From Cryptomeria japonica (lineage: Eukaryota > Streptophyta > Pinopsida > Cupressales > Cupressaceae): a DNA stretch of 64,000 nucleotides. Where the stretch lies: the NCBI RefSeq assembly GCF_030272615.1, contig NC_081405.1, positions 654,926,920 to 654,990,919 of the forward strand, read 5' to 3'. A model generated the notes under the pieces. That model saw nothing but the letters and a program-made list of their open reading frames with translations. It did not search any database and had not been told where the DNA came from. Position 1 is the first letter of the stretch, and every line of letters starts with the position of its first letter. A program made the translations under genes and the position numbers. Below, one piece after another: positions 22,740 to 33,092 of the stretch.

Positions 22740-22970
22740 TTTTAGTTTTGATGGCCCGGGGCCATTTATAAGTTGTATATTTTGTACAGTTGCTTTGCTT
22801 CAGTTGTGTAGTTTTCAATAAAGTGCCCTGCTGTTTGGGTAGAATAAGGATGCCCTATTTTCGAAATGAGATGAGAAGAGAAGAATGATCCGTTTTGAGT
22901 GGTCTGCTTAACCAAAGATATCTGGATTCTTGTGTTGATCTTGCAATCAACCATCCCCAGTCAAAGACAC
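22740..22970 (+). other. Untranslated segment before the 3' LTR
   Basis: This holds a CCCGGGGCC word at about 22,755, a purine run GAAATGAGATGAGAAGAGAA near 22,862-22,882 that could be a polypurine tract, and then 90 bp to the LTR. The bases directly before the LTR (AGTCAAAGACAC) are only weakly purine-rich, so the plus-strand primer is not obvious. Confidence 0.5.
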
Positions 22971-25900
22971 TGTTGGGACTCATTAAATTTGAGTCAAATT
23001 TTGAGGCCCATTTCAAAATTTTGCTCTGCATGTCAGAAAAGTGCCTAAATGAGTCAGTTTGAATGGCCTAGTTTGCGAGAGGGTAAAATGGAGCCAGTTG
23101 ATTTTCAGGGGGTAAGGCTCGGGATTCATGTCCCACACCTTTCATTTGGCCTATTCAGTGATGTGAAACTTTCAGAATTCAATTTGGAGATGTTTATCAA
23201 GTACTCATTTTGAGGGGTGAGCTGAAAGTGCATTTTAGGCACAAATGCAGATTTGATTGAGTAGCCTACTTTGAGCAATTACATCTTTTTCCCTGTTGAT
23301 CACCATGGATATTTCCAAAGTGGTTTCAATTATATGCATAAAAGTGAGTTACCTTGCAAAATTTCAAGTCTTGACGAATCCATTTGCTCAGTTTTTGAAG
23401 CCAAATCCGTTTGCAGTTTGTATGTTTTGGCAAGTCCCTGTTTCGACAGCTAGTCGGAGCCATGTTTCGCATAAGTGTAGAAGTTTCCTTAGTAAGCGTC
23501 ATGCCATAATGTTTGTTCCAGGCTGATGTCAATATAAATGATGAGCTACGTTTAAAATTTCAAGCCTTTATGAATCCATTTGATCGGTTTTCAAAAGGAT
23601 TCATTTAGCTATCATTTTCAGTTATCTGCACTTCCATTGTTATATCAGTTAATGTAGCCATTTTTGTGAGCACGCCATTTGCATCCTATCAGTCTTGTGA
23701 TCGAACTAAGAATTCTAATTTTTAATATGTACTTAAAGGTACCTGTGTTTCAAATTTGAGGGCCTATGGAGGTCATTTGATATTTTTGAGAAAGGCGTCA
23801 TGTGTTGCCAGGACATTGACTTCATCAGGTCCGCAGTGTCGACAAAGTCAGTTGGGCATTTTCGCCAATTAATATCTCTTCGCTTGGGACTCATTTTGAG
23901 AAACCATTTGGTAGATTTCATGCTTGCATATCAAAGTACACGCCTGTCAGATGGCGAGCTCCAGAAAGGTGTTTTGACAGGTTTGAAAATTATGTCTTCG
24001 TGATTAAATGCGAAAATGCGGCGTAATTGCTTGAAGGTTACAAAATTCAGTCTGATGATCCAAAACCGATGCCAATCATTTCCAAATGTGTGTTTAAGGT
24101 GTCTGAAGTATTTCGAAGGCCAGTCGCTCGAAAACGAAATTTTTTTTAGTCAGACCCACTTTGGGGCTCGACCTGGCTCGCGCCCGTGCATTAATTTTTT
24201 TGTGGCGAAAATGCTCTTAGTGCATGACTTTATGATGCATAAAGATATAGGCTTGCATAGCAGTGTCATTATTTGTTCATGTTGAACGTTCTGCAAACAA
24301 TTGTTCATGGGAATGGAAGTGTTCATATAGGCCGAGAAGAGAGATTCCACCGATCCCGCAACTGAATTCCATGAGTATAGCATTCTTTGGAATTGCAATC
24401 ACTGTGTTCTTTGTGGACAATATCCCAATCAGGAAAATACAACATATTGAGATGGGCAATGTTCAGCAGTTTTGTAACTTCAGCGCATTTCAGCGGGTTG
24501 ATGTCATGTATGGCAATGAAACATATGCGATTGTTGTCACACCATCACTAAAGAGTCCATTGACTTGAGTTTCACGAGATGTATCCCCTAAGGTGTGGGC
24601 GAAACAATCTAGATTTTAAGCATGGTGAATACATTCCGAGAAGCCCCAAATCAAATGCCAAATAAAGCCCCATGCGTCGTGGATGAGGAAGGGCGTTAAG
24701 TTGAAGACTAAATAAAGTATGGGCTAGCAGGTGTTTTGAAGTTACAAGAGCTTTTGAAACAAGCAAATTCCAGTTATCTCCTTCTCCTCACATGCCCCGA
24801 AATAGACCTCCAAGGCAGCGTGGTGGCTAAAGTGGTTTGCAAAAGATTTTAGCAGTTCACGTGGTGAAGAAAGGGGGGGGCATATCGAAAACTATAAAGC
24901 AAACACCATAATGCTTGCTAGGAGTGGTGTTTTGGAGTATGGCGTGATGAATGAGGGGCCATAGGTAATATGTTAAATAAAATTCAAGCCAAAGACTCCC
25001 TTGTGTGGCAAAGAGGAGGGCAAATAGAAGTCTTCAAACAAATGCATAGTGGTGTGGTCTCTCCATGTCTGTCACGTGCCCTCCCAAAAGCAACCTCCTA
25101 GCAGTTCACGTGGTGTGCAAAGGGGTTGCAGAGACAATTTAGTTCCAGTCCAAGCTCTTCCCTGTTGTGTTTGGTGTGGATATACAACAATTGCTCTGCG
25201 TGGGAATTGCTCTGCAAGTGCCGCCCAACATTCCTCCCAGCAGTTCATGTGATATGCAAAAGGGGGAAGATTGAAACCATAAACCAAATGTAGATTGGCG
25301 ATGTGTTATGCAATGGTGTATGCCCAAACTCCACAACTTGGCCGATTCCTCCTTAGCATGGTGTTTGGAAGGCATTTCAAATTTCCAAGCGAATGCACTT
25401 AGCAGAGAACCTTCGAAATGAACTTCCAGGTTTAAAGCCTTAATCCCACATGCACTATGGAAGGGACTTTTTTGATATTTAAAAGCAAGGACACACTAAT
25501 GTATAATGTCAAAGCCTCTGGGCTTTTGACGGACGGTTCCTATGGGTGCCCAAGGTGGGCCCACGTGCGAGCATAGATACTGAGGTGATCGAGGAGGTGA
25601 TTGGGCGGCGAGCAAGTGGACCCCACGTAGGCACACTTCCTGAGACAGACAGGCCGAATTTTGCAGAGAAAGGTCGGCTTAACCAATGAGTAGGTTGCAG
25701 AGGATCCGACGAAGCATGTGATTTCGCAGGCCGAAGTTGCTCACGAGTTACACCCTGCGAAATTGCGAAAAAGGTAAAGATCGTGTAGGTTCCAGCCAAT
25801 CGGACGGTCCGCGCATTTTCGCAAGCCGAAGTTGCTCGCCAGTTAAGCCTTGCGAAATGGTGAAAGGAAAATGGCAAAAATGCAGCAAGTTAACCAGTGC

Positions 25901-27369
25901 GCATGTTAGATGGAGATTGTCCGTCTGCGCGGTTCCGCGAAGGAAAGATGTACGAAAGTTAGAGCCTGCGAAATGGCGAAAGCCAGGTGGCGGGTATAGT
26001 CAGATGTCCAATAGGCAGGTCTCGGTGAGGTGGCGATGATGTGGTGCACAGGGGGTGATGACGTGGACGACAAGCAAGCTGACATGTGGCAGAGTGATGA
26101 GGTGTCATCCGAGGTGGCACCCAGTGGACCCCATCGACCAATTAGGTCCCACCACATGGAAAAGCATCAGGATACAATCAGAGCCAAAAATCAAATTTAA
26201 AACCTGTTAATTACATAGTGCAAACAATGTCAAAAATTCAAAAATTTAAATGAGGTGCACAAATGGGGAATTAATTCGCCCAGAGCTTATTTTTTGAGCA
26301 AAGTATGAAGTGTTATATGTTTTCGGAAAGCTCTCGGGATGAGGAATCCGATTATGGAGTTAATGTTGGCGAAGATCAAATATTTTGGAAGCAGATTGGT
26401 CAGGAGTAAAATTCAGTTAGAGAGAAGATATTTGATAATTTCAGTTGCAGATTTGATTTTCTTCCCTTCTCTTTTTATTCCCAATTCTTCTCAGTTGGAA
26501 GGGTTCCAGAAATTTGGAAAATGCTCCAGATTTGATGGCTTCCACTTTCTGAATATCATGACCCAGATTTGTGAATGCTTATGTTTGGTTTCAGGGTACA
26601 GAGATTGCAGTGCATTATTGTAAATGTGATTTTAGTTGCAGGTCTTGCTTGTGTCAGGCATGAGTAAATTCCTCACAGTATTGTCTCTAGGTATGCATTT
26701 CATTATCATAAATTGAATCCTCAAGGAGGATGAAGATTTGTCAATTTTAAGGAAATTGTGTGACTGTTTATAGGTATCCTTCAAGGAAGGTTTTAAATTC
26801 TACAGTTAGTCATAAATGATGAAATATATTTCTAGATCTGATAAACTTGTGAATGAATCAAATAGTGCATTAATATAAGGTATTGATGCATGAATACTTG
26901 TTTAAGGAAAATAAGCTTGCATCTATGATTCATATTTGTAGGTTTGTGTGTGACCCTGTTGCCCAATGGATAAGGCACTGGTCTTGCAGGTTTGGGGATG
27001 GTTTCAGATATACATTTAAAAAGATAAATCTATTTCCCTTTGTGTTTAGGGGTGTGTGTTCCATTCTTTCCAAGCTCTGTTTCATCCTATTGTTTGTACG
27101 GATCTAGCTAATCTGTAATGTTTCCTAACCCGTTGAGCTTGTGAAATAATCTATCTGCTTAGTGTTGATGCAATTATGTGTCTGTAATTGTTGTATTTAG
27201 TGCATCAAAAGGGTGTCCCCCCTAGGTTTAGCAGAACCGGAAGTGCAGGAGGATCAATTAGGGTCCTATGTTATATTGTCCAAGCCCTGATGTGTTTTGT
27301 AGACTGAAATTGGCCATTTCATAGAAAGATTTGCAGGTGTTCTTGGGTTATCACTTTTGGTGAACAACA
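22971..27369 (+). repeat. 3' LTR of the LARD-like element
   Basis: This 4,399-bp partner of the 5' LTR has the same internal modules in the same order. Small differences include an 8-bp loss near 24,350 (a TATGGTTC stretch missing) and an extra GAAGCCCCAAATC-containing segment near 24,640. Its G-box homologue reads CATGTGGC near 26,081, a CpG-type change. Its tRNA-Arg-like sequence (26,952) is closer to a real tRNA than the 5' LTR copy. Confidence 0.92.
26952..27012 (+). other. tRNA-Arg-like sequence in the 3' LTR
   Basis: GACCCTGTTGCCCAATGGAT followed by AAGGCACTGGTCT matches the acceptor strand, D-arm (GCCCAATGGATAAGGC) and anticodon-arm start of plant tRNA-Arg. About 42 nt after the A-box-like TTGCCCAATGGA lies GATGGTTTCAGAT, a degenerate B-box position, which is near the tRNA spacing. 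The 3' acceptor strand and T-arm do not pair, so it is a tRNA relic or a tRNA-derived SINE head, not a working tRNA. Confidence 0.55.
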
Positions 27370-27374
27370 GGAGG

Positions 27375-27800
27375 GAGATGCAATAATTGAGAGAGGGGTG
27401 TGAGAGATAAAAAATGAGAGAGAAAAGAACAAAGAGAAAGAGAGAGGGAGGGAGAGGTAGATAGTGAGTTATTGAGATACCTAGAGAGGGTAAAGGTAGA
27501 TAGGTGACATAGAGAGTTCACAAAGAAAGAAAGAGGGGAAAACAGGTAGGGAGAGAAGTGGATGGGGATGGAAAGAAATATTGGGGAGAGATATAGAGGT
27601 GACATACTTAGAGCCTAGGGAGGGATGGGTGAGAGACTTAAGAGGTAGATATAGATATAGAAGGAGAGAGATAGCTAATGAGATAGGGAGGGATGGTTAT
27701 TAAGGTAAAGAGGGAGGGAGATACAGGTATAGATGGGGAGAGAGAGGGTGGGAGGAATAGGTAATGATCAAGAGAAACAATATGAGAGGGAGGAAAGGGT
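27375..27800 (+). repeat. Purine-rich (GA/GGA) tract, right part
   Basis: Long GAGAGAGAAA, GGAGGGAGAGG and AGATAGATA runs on the plus strand. It is the continuation of the tract left of 15,965, split by the LARD-like element. The minus-strand open frames through it are Ser/Leu/Pro low-complexity translation, not genes. Confidence 0.85.
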
Positions 27801-28900
27801 AGAAATGGGCTAAGGTGGGAAAGTGAATCCTGGTAAAAGTAGAAACATGTGTCCCACTTTTATAAAGGAAAAGGCTAACAACACTAAAACTGTTCAACTT
27901 CAACGACACAAAAGTGGCATTTGTATTTCATATTTTAAGATGATGTAAAATAATGAAATGTGTGAAACTAGATGAATTTTATGCCTATTATTTAAAAAAA
28001 TAAAATTGAACAAGATTTGATATTTTAAAAAAAATTTTAAAGTCCATTTTTTAATTGCTGAAAAATACTGCAAATAAGGGGTTTAACCTCCCACCAAAAA
28101 ACTATATGTAAATAATCTTGTTTTTCTCTTATTTTGAAATATGATTTAGATGACATGCATATCCAATATAGAAAAAAAGAAATATTTGTTTTTGATGTAT
28201 ATTTTCACTGTTATAACAATTCAAAGTCGAACTTACCCGAAATTGAGAGCTTTCGTCTCCCACCATATTTCCCCTACCAAATCTATACCAATCCCCCCAA
28301 AATTTATATATTCTTGAAGAGGACACTCTCCTCTAATGTTATATATAATTTTTAAATTTTTCTAATATGATTTACTATTTTTTTTGTTTTTTCGAATTAG
28401 AGTCTTCTGAAATGTTAGTATACCTACTCGCAGTATTTTGTAATTTTAATATACTAATTCTAATCGAAATACTTTAAACATTAGATGACAATATTGATTG
28501 ACTCTGAGCTCTACAAAAGGGTATTATCAGTTTTCTCAGATTGTTTATTTTTAACTGAGAAATTCATTGCAGAAGTTGAAATTTTTGAAAAAGTGTATTT
28601 TTGATGAGTAGGCAGCCACTTGGCATGTTGCATAGGAGGACTCGACCAAGTCCTACTCAAATGAGTCCTACTCGGCCGATCCCCCCAAGGGGTGGGATGC
28701 CCCGCAAGCGGTCCCATGGGTGAGTGACCACTCACCTTAGCCTCATATTTATTTGAGGTCATTTTTTAATTTTTAAAATATAAAAAATAATATATTTTAA
28801 TTATTTTAAATCAAGTTTTATTGAAGTTGAAGGAGTTTTTTTCGAAGGAGATGATTTTTTTTCTTAAGGAGCATTGAAGTGAATTTTTTTTCTTAAGGAG
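27801..28900. other. AT-rich intergenic DNA
   Basis: Nothing recognisable except a short GC-rich patch at about 28,600-28,740 (ACTCGGCCGATCCCCCC, CCCATGGGTGAGTGACC). The final part has two near-identical TTCTTAAGGAG-TTGAAGTGA words at 28,861-28,911, just before the pseudogene. Confidence 0.5.
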
Positions 28901-28943
28901 TATTGAAGTGATTTTTGGAGAGAAAATTTTAGTAATTTGTGTA

Positions 28944-30237
28944 ATGGGGAATAAAAGGAATAGAGAAAAAAAGTATCATCGTATAAGGGATGACACAATG
29001 AAAGGCCATACGAAATGTAATCAAGAGCAACCTGTTGATGTTGAAGAAGATGCAACTCAAGTATGGGAAGAAATTGGTAGTAGTCAAGGGACAAATATTT
29101 CTTCTGTCATGAGAAATTTGATGGAGATGAATGAGGATTCTCTTTTCAGTCAAATTTCATTTGGACACATGCTACCTAAAAGCACAATTAAATTGCTTGC
29201 AGAAACATGTGGGAGGAATATTTTAAAAATAAATTTGTGGTTGGGAGAGCACAACTATTTGCCAGGTTATTTAGGAAAAGAGAAATGACTCCTGTTTTGG
29301 ATTTGTTGGGTGTTGATAATAGGAAAAGCTCAAGAGGTCATGTAAAAGAAACAATAGTTGAAAATTTGCAAGATGCATTGAACCTTATTAATACCACAAG
29401 TCACAAAACTGATTCAAGTGCTACACATAGAGTGTTGATGACTACAATTTCTAGTAAGAGGTTGTCACATAAAAGACAAGTTAAAGAAATTTTTGAATTA
29501 CTGAATATATCTAGAAAAACTATTCAAATATATATTAGGAGGAGAAATATGCTAGATGAAAACATTGAAATGAACTGGGTAAGTATTTGTAGACTTCCTC
29601 GAAAAGACAATTTTTGAAGATGTAAGAAGACTAGTCATTGAATATTGGACCAATCACTCCCGTGTTTCTTCCAATAGAAGAGACCGGTATGAATATTTCA
29701 CATCCTAAACATTTTGTAGATACAACACAAAGCGAACTAATTGAAGCATTCAAGGAAGAATTTTCAGATGTGAAAATATGTCAGAGAATGTTTGAGAGGT
29801 TGCGCCCTTGCTTTGTATACTTACATAAGGTACGTGAAAATTGTTGCTGTCGAAATCATGTTGAGTTTCATCTACACTTAGAGTCATATAAAAAAACTCT
29901 AGCAGTACTTAATCCAAATATGGTCATCCCTGGAAGTACAACACAATTTGTGAAATCAATTTTATGTGATAAATCAAAAGATTCAGATGACTTCAATATA
30001 CAAAGAATAAAAAGTACATGCATTGATTATGGAGATTTGCAAAAATTTCCATTACAAATTGAGAATATTGATGTTTCAATGCCACTTTTGTGGAAGAGAT
30101 TCCAATATGAGACATATCGAACTAAGACAGGAGATGAATCCAAAAAAGTTGCATTGAAGGAGAGTGAATTGTCCTACCTTGATTTTATGAACATATTTCA
30201 TACTATGATTTATCCACATATCCAAATATCCACATAG
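28944..30237 (+). pseudogene. Frameshifted gene of a transposon-associated, uncharacterised family
   Basis: Pieces in at least three frames follow one another. 28,944-29,288 starts at ATG and is polar. 29,207-29,617 contains KRQVKEIFELLNISRKTIQ. A short frame-3 link at about 29,607-29,690 contains EYWTNHSRVSSNRRD, and 29,638-30,237 contains CQRMFERLRPCFV and ENCCCRNHVEFHL. I recall the arrangement FW-x-TRVSPN-x-RD, then a KIGQRxFExLKPxFV segment, then a CCCxYH-type Cys/His cluster, from repeated uncharacterised proteins in mosses, lycophytes and conifers, often near mobile DNA. The order matches, so this is one broken gene and not chance. Function unknown; a DNA-transposon protein is my guess. 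Confidence 0.55.
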
Positions 30238-30385
30238 CCAAAAGTGGGACACAAGTTCTTACTTTTACCCATTACAAGTCCAGGACATGAGAGAGAGGTT
30301 GAGTGTAAATTGAGTTCCAAACATTCAATTAAACTAAAAAAGAATGTGAGGGTCTTATACATTGTTTCAATGTTGAATATTTGGA

Positions 30386-30513
30386 ACTCACCCTATTTAG
30401 CACACACCAAATATGGAAAATGGGCTTTTCCCATTTGGCTAGCACCAAATTTGGTGGTAGCCCAATGGGAAAAGCCCATTTTCCACATTTGGTGTGGACC
30501 AAATAGGGTGAGT
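30386..30513. repeat. 128-bp foldback (near-perfect inverted repeat)
   Basis: The left arm starts ACTCACCCTATTTAG at 30,386 and the right arm ends AAATAGGGTGAGT at 30,513. The centre is ACCAAATTTGGT at 30,444-30,455. Arms share TTTGGTGTG, GGAAAATGGGCTTTTCCCAT-type segments and a few mismatches. With arms of about 60 bp and almost no loop it would form a long hairpin; it may be a foldback or MITE-like element, but no clear target duplication is seen. Confidence 0.75.
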
Positions 30514-30539
30514 GCCATATTTAGCACACGCTAAATGAT

Positions 30540-31131
30540 TTTCTTTGGGAAACACCAACACTATGTGTTGGATTTTCCTTGGGCATCCAACCCAAAGTTT
30601 TGGATGACTATTTTAGGCCAAAAATGTGATTTATTAGAAAATTGAAAATTTTGACATATTTTTGGCCATGCTCTCCATTAGGTTTGCACGTATTTCAATG
30701 CAACTAAAAAAATTCATAATGTCATTAAGATCTCTCTTAACTATCCAACCATGTAATTTGTTTCACATTTTGATTTTATTAAGGCTTTCATCTTTAATTT
30801 CTTTTGTTAGTGTGTCTATTTTTGGTCAAAAATAGGGTATAGTTTTTCACACATTCATCGAATTTTGAAGCATCTTACAAATTTAGAAGCTAGACTCCAT
30901 TCGACACAAATTAAAAAAGAATTGTTTAGATTTTTGATTAATTTTCAATGATTTTAGGGGGAAGCACACTTAAATTTTTGTTTTTCGGGATGTGTCCACT
31001 TCAAAAATTAGTAAAAAATCATATACTCATTAAAAAATTAGCCAAAAAATCAAGTATCAACTACAAGGTGTTAGCTAATTTCTCACTAAAGTGATTTTAA
31101 AAATTCTAAAAAAAGAACATTTTAGGGGTGG
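30540..31131. other. AT-rich spacer
   Basis: No gene or repeat recognised. It separates the foldback from Copia-2. The last five bases of the flank, CACAA (31,132-31,136), are the left target-site duplication of Copia-2. Confidence 0.5.
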
Positions 31132-31136
31132 CACAA

Positions 31137-32092
31137 TGTTTGGAAAAAAAGGTATCTCAACCTTGCATTTACATGAGGTTACTATTTATAGTAAGTTTTC
31201 ATTTGATCACAAAATGATGTGAAATTATTCCTGAAGCTTCTGGTTGGCTAGATAAGCATTCCAGTAAAGTTACATTGCAAGATCACAACTAGTTTCAAAG
31301 ATATTAAAGTTTCCATTTTGAAGGGGTGCAATGAAAGGTTTAAATTTAATTTTAAGGAATTTAGAGGCCCCCAAAACCCTAAAAGGTGGGAATAAACAAC
31401 ATATTTTTTTATGAGGTAATAGAGAACTTTGAGAGCTTTCCGATGTGTCAAACAATTTGTCAATAGGACACACGGTTCTCAAGTTATGGCCTCTAGAAGT
31501 TTGTACTCCTAAAATAGGAAATATAAAATGTATTGAACACATAAATGAGCTGTAAAAGGGAGGGACATGTGTTGATGTGTGTTTTAACTTGTCAGAGGGC
31601 ATTTAGAAGGGAGATAAGGTCGACTCTATTTTATTGGGTGGTTTTAGCCCATTCTTTTGTAATACCGCTTGGTGGTTTCTTGTATTGCATCTCCTATATA
31701 TTAGGTGTGTGAGATAGAGGTTATGTGTAAGGGTCTTATGGAAATTGAGTTGTAGAGAAAGCTCTTCGTAGGAGTACCACTAATCAGAGACTCAGAGGTA
31801 AACCTCTGAGTCTCTGATTAGTGGTGCTCCTACGAAGAGCTTGCTCTGCAAGTATATTGTAGTCTATTATTGATTGCTAAATAATATATTGAGTTGCTTT
31901 TGGAGTGTGGGGTTTTTCTCCCAAAAGGGTTTTTACCATGTAAATTATTATGTTGTTATGTTGTGGTATGCATGATATTTTGATTATTTCTATTAAGTTT
32001 CTATAACTGCTGTAACAAACTATAATTTTTTTTGCATTATCCTCCTCTCAAGGTTAGTGTAGGAAATTGTTCCACTATTGAACTTCCTTACA
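31137..32092 (+). repeat. 5' LTR of Copia-2
   Basis: A 956-bp LTR starting TGTTTGGAAAA and ending TTCCTTACA. It is 49 bp longer than its partner, which is explained by an inverted duplication at 31,752-31,801 described separately. Confidence 0.9.
31759..31842. repeat. 41-bp-arm palindrome unique to the 5' LTR of Copia-2
   Basis: The left arm 31,759-31,799 (AAGCTCTTCGTAGGAGTACC...) and the right arm 31,802-31,842 (...GCTCCTACGAAGAGCTT) are inverted copies with one mismatch and a 2-base spacer. The 3' LTR has only the right-arm sequence (ACCTCTGAGTCTTTG onward at about 43,320). The left arm was therefore added as an inverted copy of the right arm. Confidence 0.9.
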
Positions 32093-32094
32093 AG

Positions 32095-32106
32095 TGGTTA
32101 GAGAGC
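32095..32106 (+). other. Copia-2 primer-binding site, decayed
   Basis: TGGTTAGAGAGC sits two bases inside the 5' LTR end, where TGGTATCAGAGC (initiator tRNA-Met type) is expected. Eight or nine bases agree, depending on alignment, and AGTGG precedes as usual. Confidence 0.65.
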
Positions 32107-32217
32107 CTGATCACCTTTGGTTTCAGTTGTGGGTTGATGGGTTTTTTGAACTAATCTAGATTTGAGTGGGAGCTTGTGTAGAAGACATTTTTTTATATTG
32201 TTGTAGGTATTTTTTAG

Positions 32218-33092
32218 ATGGCAAGTTTGTTAAGGAGAATAGAGGTGGAGAACTTCAATGGTATTAATTTTGAGATGTGAAAGCTGAAGATGAAAGATCT
32301 ACTAATAGATTGAGATCAATGGGATGCTATTGATGTGAATGTCTCAAGACATGTAGATCCTACAACAATTGCTCAATATGATGTTATGGAATGAAAAGCT
32401 AAGGGTCTAATTAGATTGTGCCTGACAGACTCTATTCTAATCAATGTCCATGAAGAGAACATTGTCAATAAGTTATGGACTAAGCTTGGTGAAATGTATC
32501 AAGAAAAATCCTTATTGAATCAGATTTTCTTGAGGAAGAAATTATATTCCTTGAAGATGGAAGAGGGTGGACAAATTGTAGACCACCTGCAAGCATATAA
32601 TATGTTGGTGGCTCAATTAGTATCTGTTGGTGTTAAGATGGATGGCGAGGAGAAATGCTAGATCTTTCTTTATTCTTTTCTCAATTCATGGGATTCTCTT
32701 GTTATGGCTATCAGTAGTACTTCTAATGTTTTGAAGTCTAAAGATGTGGTGGGTGCCCTACTTGGTGAAGAGATGTGAAGGAAGGTATCCATTAGTTCAA
32801 AGGAAGCCCTAACTATTTGTGGAAGACCTAAGGAAAAAGGCAAGAAGAATGAGAAGCGCAATAAGTCCAAATCTAAAGGAAGACCCAAATATCGTAGAAA
32901 CTCCAAATTCATATGTTGGAATTGTGGTAAAACAGGTCACATATGTAAGGAATACAAAGAAGAAAAGAAGAAGTAAAAGAAGAAATTTGATTCTGATTCT
33001 GATTCTGAGAAGGAAGATGGAGACACAATTTGTTGGAATTTTGAGTTTATTGGCATTTTGCATAGAGATTGCATTAATGATATGATTGTCAT
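32218..33092 (+). pseudogene. Copia-2 gag remnant
   Basis: From the ATG at 32,218, the frame shows VENFNGINF, then LWTKLGEMYQEKS at about 32,475 and LKMEEGGQIVDHL, standard Copia Gag (UBN2) features. The CCHC knuckle near 32,920 reads CWNCGKTGHICKEY: the last Cys is replaced by Tyr. Stops at about 32,277, 32,310, 32,391, 32,658 and 32,775 break it. The 3' part is cut by a solo-LTR insertion at 33,093. Confidence 0.85.

Larger units (their letters stand above)
15965..27369 (+). mobile_element. LARD-like non-autonomous LTR retrotransposon with ~4.4-kb LTRs
   Basis: The element is 11,405 bp. Two direct repeats, 15,965-20,347 (4,383 bp) and 22,971-27,369 (4,399 bp), both start TGTTGGGACTC and end AACA/ATAACA, with TG...CA termini. 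The five bases outside are GGAGG on both sides (15,960-15,964 and 27,370-27,374), a perfect target-site duplication. The internal region is only 2,623 bp and contains no gag, protease, integrase, reverse transcriptase or RNase H. Long LTRs with a short, domain-free interior define LARDs, which are mobilised in trans by autonomous relatives. LTR divergence by eye is about 2% near the left end and about 8% in a CpG-rich part, mostly transitions. The primer site resembles tRNA-Arg, as in Tat/Ogre-type Ty3 elements. Confidence 0.92.

Noticed and set aside
25509-25877. 122-codon minus-strand frame in the 3' LTR
   Set aside because: It is interrupted and shorter in the 5' LTR and follows the GC-rich repeat modules; no motif.
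26952-27024. A functional tRNA-Arg gene in the LTR
   Set aside because: Only the 5' half matches; the T-arm and 3' acceptor strand do not pair and no T-run terminator follows.
27351-27909. Minus-strand frames rich in Ser, Leu and Pro
   Set aside because: They translate the GA-rich low-complexity tract.
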